Shown: in pieces, positions 63,410 through 64,000 of the stretch
Numbering within the stretch: position 1 is the stretch's first letter
Layout of the letters: every line of letters begins with the position of its first letter
Assembly (NCBI RefSeq): GCF_030123105.1
Contig: NZ_CP126095.1
Location: 2,790,001 to 2,854,000 of the forward strand
DNA length: 64,000 nucleotides
Origin: Paenibacillus sp. G2S3
GTDB taxonomy: Bacteria > Bacillota > Bacilli > Paenibacillales > Paenibacillaceae
Reading direction: 5' to 3'
Notes under the pieces: model-generated
Told to the model about the DNA's origin: nothing
Databases searched by the model: none
Seen by the model: the letters and a program-made list of their open reading frames with translations, nothing else
Position numbers and translations under genes: made by a program

Positions 63410-64000
63410 ATGAAGTGGGTATTGAAGTGGGGCTGGATGTGGATATATCTAGTACTGATATCTGGCGCTGTTTTATTTATTACGTTAGGAGATCAGGAGC
63501 CGATTGAAGATAATTCACCAGAAAAAATAACGCTGACTTTTCGACATTTCTGGAACAAAGAGCATGACCGGCCACTGCTGGCTATCTTTGAAGAGATCGT
63601 GGATAAATACCAGATTGCGCATCCGAATGTGAAAGTTAATTTTGAAGGAATAGACCAGACGATACACCGCGAACAAAAGCTGAAAAGCGAGATGGTTACT
63701 GGTACACCACCAGATATGTTTGTCTTATTTGGTGGAGCCGAAATAGAGCCATATGTGCGCTCTAATCGTCTGGTTGATTTGACTGATTTTGTTCGAGAGA
63801 ACGGTTTAACCAATCAATTTAAGGATCTGCATTTATGGACCTTTGACAACCATATTTATGGATTGCCGATTGAAGGAAATGCTGAACCCCTATATTTCAA
63901 TAAGACTATATTCAACAAGCTTGGTCTCGTGGCACCTACGACGCTTCAAGAACTCGATGATGTGATACTGGAGCTCAAGGCCGCAGGATACATTCCGTTT
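63410..64000 (+). CDS. Solute-binding-like protein without lipobox (partial, cut by window end)
   Basis: The first 197 codons are in the window. An N-terminal hydrophobic helix (LKWGWMWIYLVLISGAVLFITLG) lacks the Cys of lipoproteins, so it is either membrane-anchored or cleaved. The SBP fold follows (EKITLTFRHFWNKEHDRPLL, PDMFVLFGGAEIEPY, GLPIEGNAEPLYFNKTIF). The place behind the kinase, apart from the importer's own binding protein, suggests a sensing partner like XylFII with LytS. The ATG has ATAGGGGGG upstream. Confidence 0.85.
   Translation, partial: MKWVLKWGWMWIYLVLISGAVLFITLGDQEPIEDNSPEKITLTFRHFWNKEHDRPLLAIFEEIVDKYQIAHPNVKVNFEGIDQTIHREQKLKSEMVTGTPPDMFVLFGGAEIEPYVRSNRLVDLTDFVRENGLTNQFKDLHLWTFDNHIYGLPIEGNAEPLYFNKTIFNKLGLVAPTTLQELDDVILELKAAGYIPF

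Overview
The window reads as a chromosomal segment of an endospore-forming, moderately AT-rich Bacillota, most likely a Paenibacillus. The reasons are spoVM next to rpmB, SpoVIF-like and YtaF-like sporulation genes, strong AGGAGG ribosome binding sites with many TTG/GTG starts, T-box control of thrS, CcpA-type cre sites, copper-amine-oxidase-like 'stalk' domains, and YesM/YesN-type two-component systems beside sugar ABC transporters. I saw no rRNA, tRNA, CRISPR array, prophage or intact transposon.

Layout. 0-6 kb is a housekeeping block: spoVM, rpmB (reverse), fakA-like, degV-like (fakB), recG and a SpoVIF-like gene. 6-9.2 kb (reverse) holds KhtT/KhtU K+/H+ antiporter genes, a YitT-family gene and a small membrane protein. 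9.2-12.2 kb has a 25-codon ORF and a Ca2+-type P-ATPase. 12.3-16.4 kb has an NlpC/P60 lipoprotein and a three-gene ABC importer of the TrpXYZ type. 16.5-24.4 kb is a pectin (rhamnogalacturonan)-type locus: YesM-like kinase, YesN-like regulator, a perfect cre, sugar ABC importer genes and an SGNH acetylesterase. 24.5-27.3 kb has an SDR oxidoreductase, MgtC-like protein and aldose epimerase. 27.4-29.7 kb is thrS with its T-box leader. 29.7-36.4 kb is a mix of TraX-like protein, stalk-domain lipoprotein, metallophosphoesterase lipoprotein, nitroreductase, a small protein whose RBS lies inside a terminator-like hairpin, a membrane-anchored PrsA-type foldase and a lone LytTR protein with a cre on its promoter.

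36.5-48.2 kb has a lactonase (6PGL) family gene, a divergent Hfq, PAP2 phosphatase, secreted small protein, aromatic acid exporter family protein, HelD-like helicase, MFS transporter, transaldolase, RpiA, VanZ-like and two GNAT genes. Three of these belong to, or may belong to, the pentose phosphate pathway. 48.3-54.4 kb has a MarR-MMPL operon, a chitin-type LPMO (AA10) with two FnIII domains and a CBM, and a TPR protein. 54.5-58.1 kb has a broken RCC1/stalk gene, a LOG-family gene, an AT-rich YdjC/ChbG deacetylase, small unknowns and a YtaF-like gene. 58.2 kb to the end is a second sugar ABC importer, followed by a LytS/YesM-type kinase and a solute-binding-like protein without a lipobox, cut by the window edge.

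The genome fragment suggests a soil or plant-associated saprophyte that senses and imports plant and fungal polysaccharide fragments. Two transporter loci carry their own histidine kinase, and two loci show CcpA-type catabolite control sites. The most interesting unexplained items are the Hfq paralog lacking the conserved Sm2 histidine, the RBS-in-terminator gene near 34.4 kb, the 25-bp perfect palindrome between transaldolase and a small membrane protein gene, the cre-controlled lone LytTR protein, the lipobox-less binding protein beside the second kinase, and the 25-aa ORF ahead of the Ca2+ ATPase.
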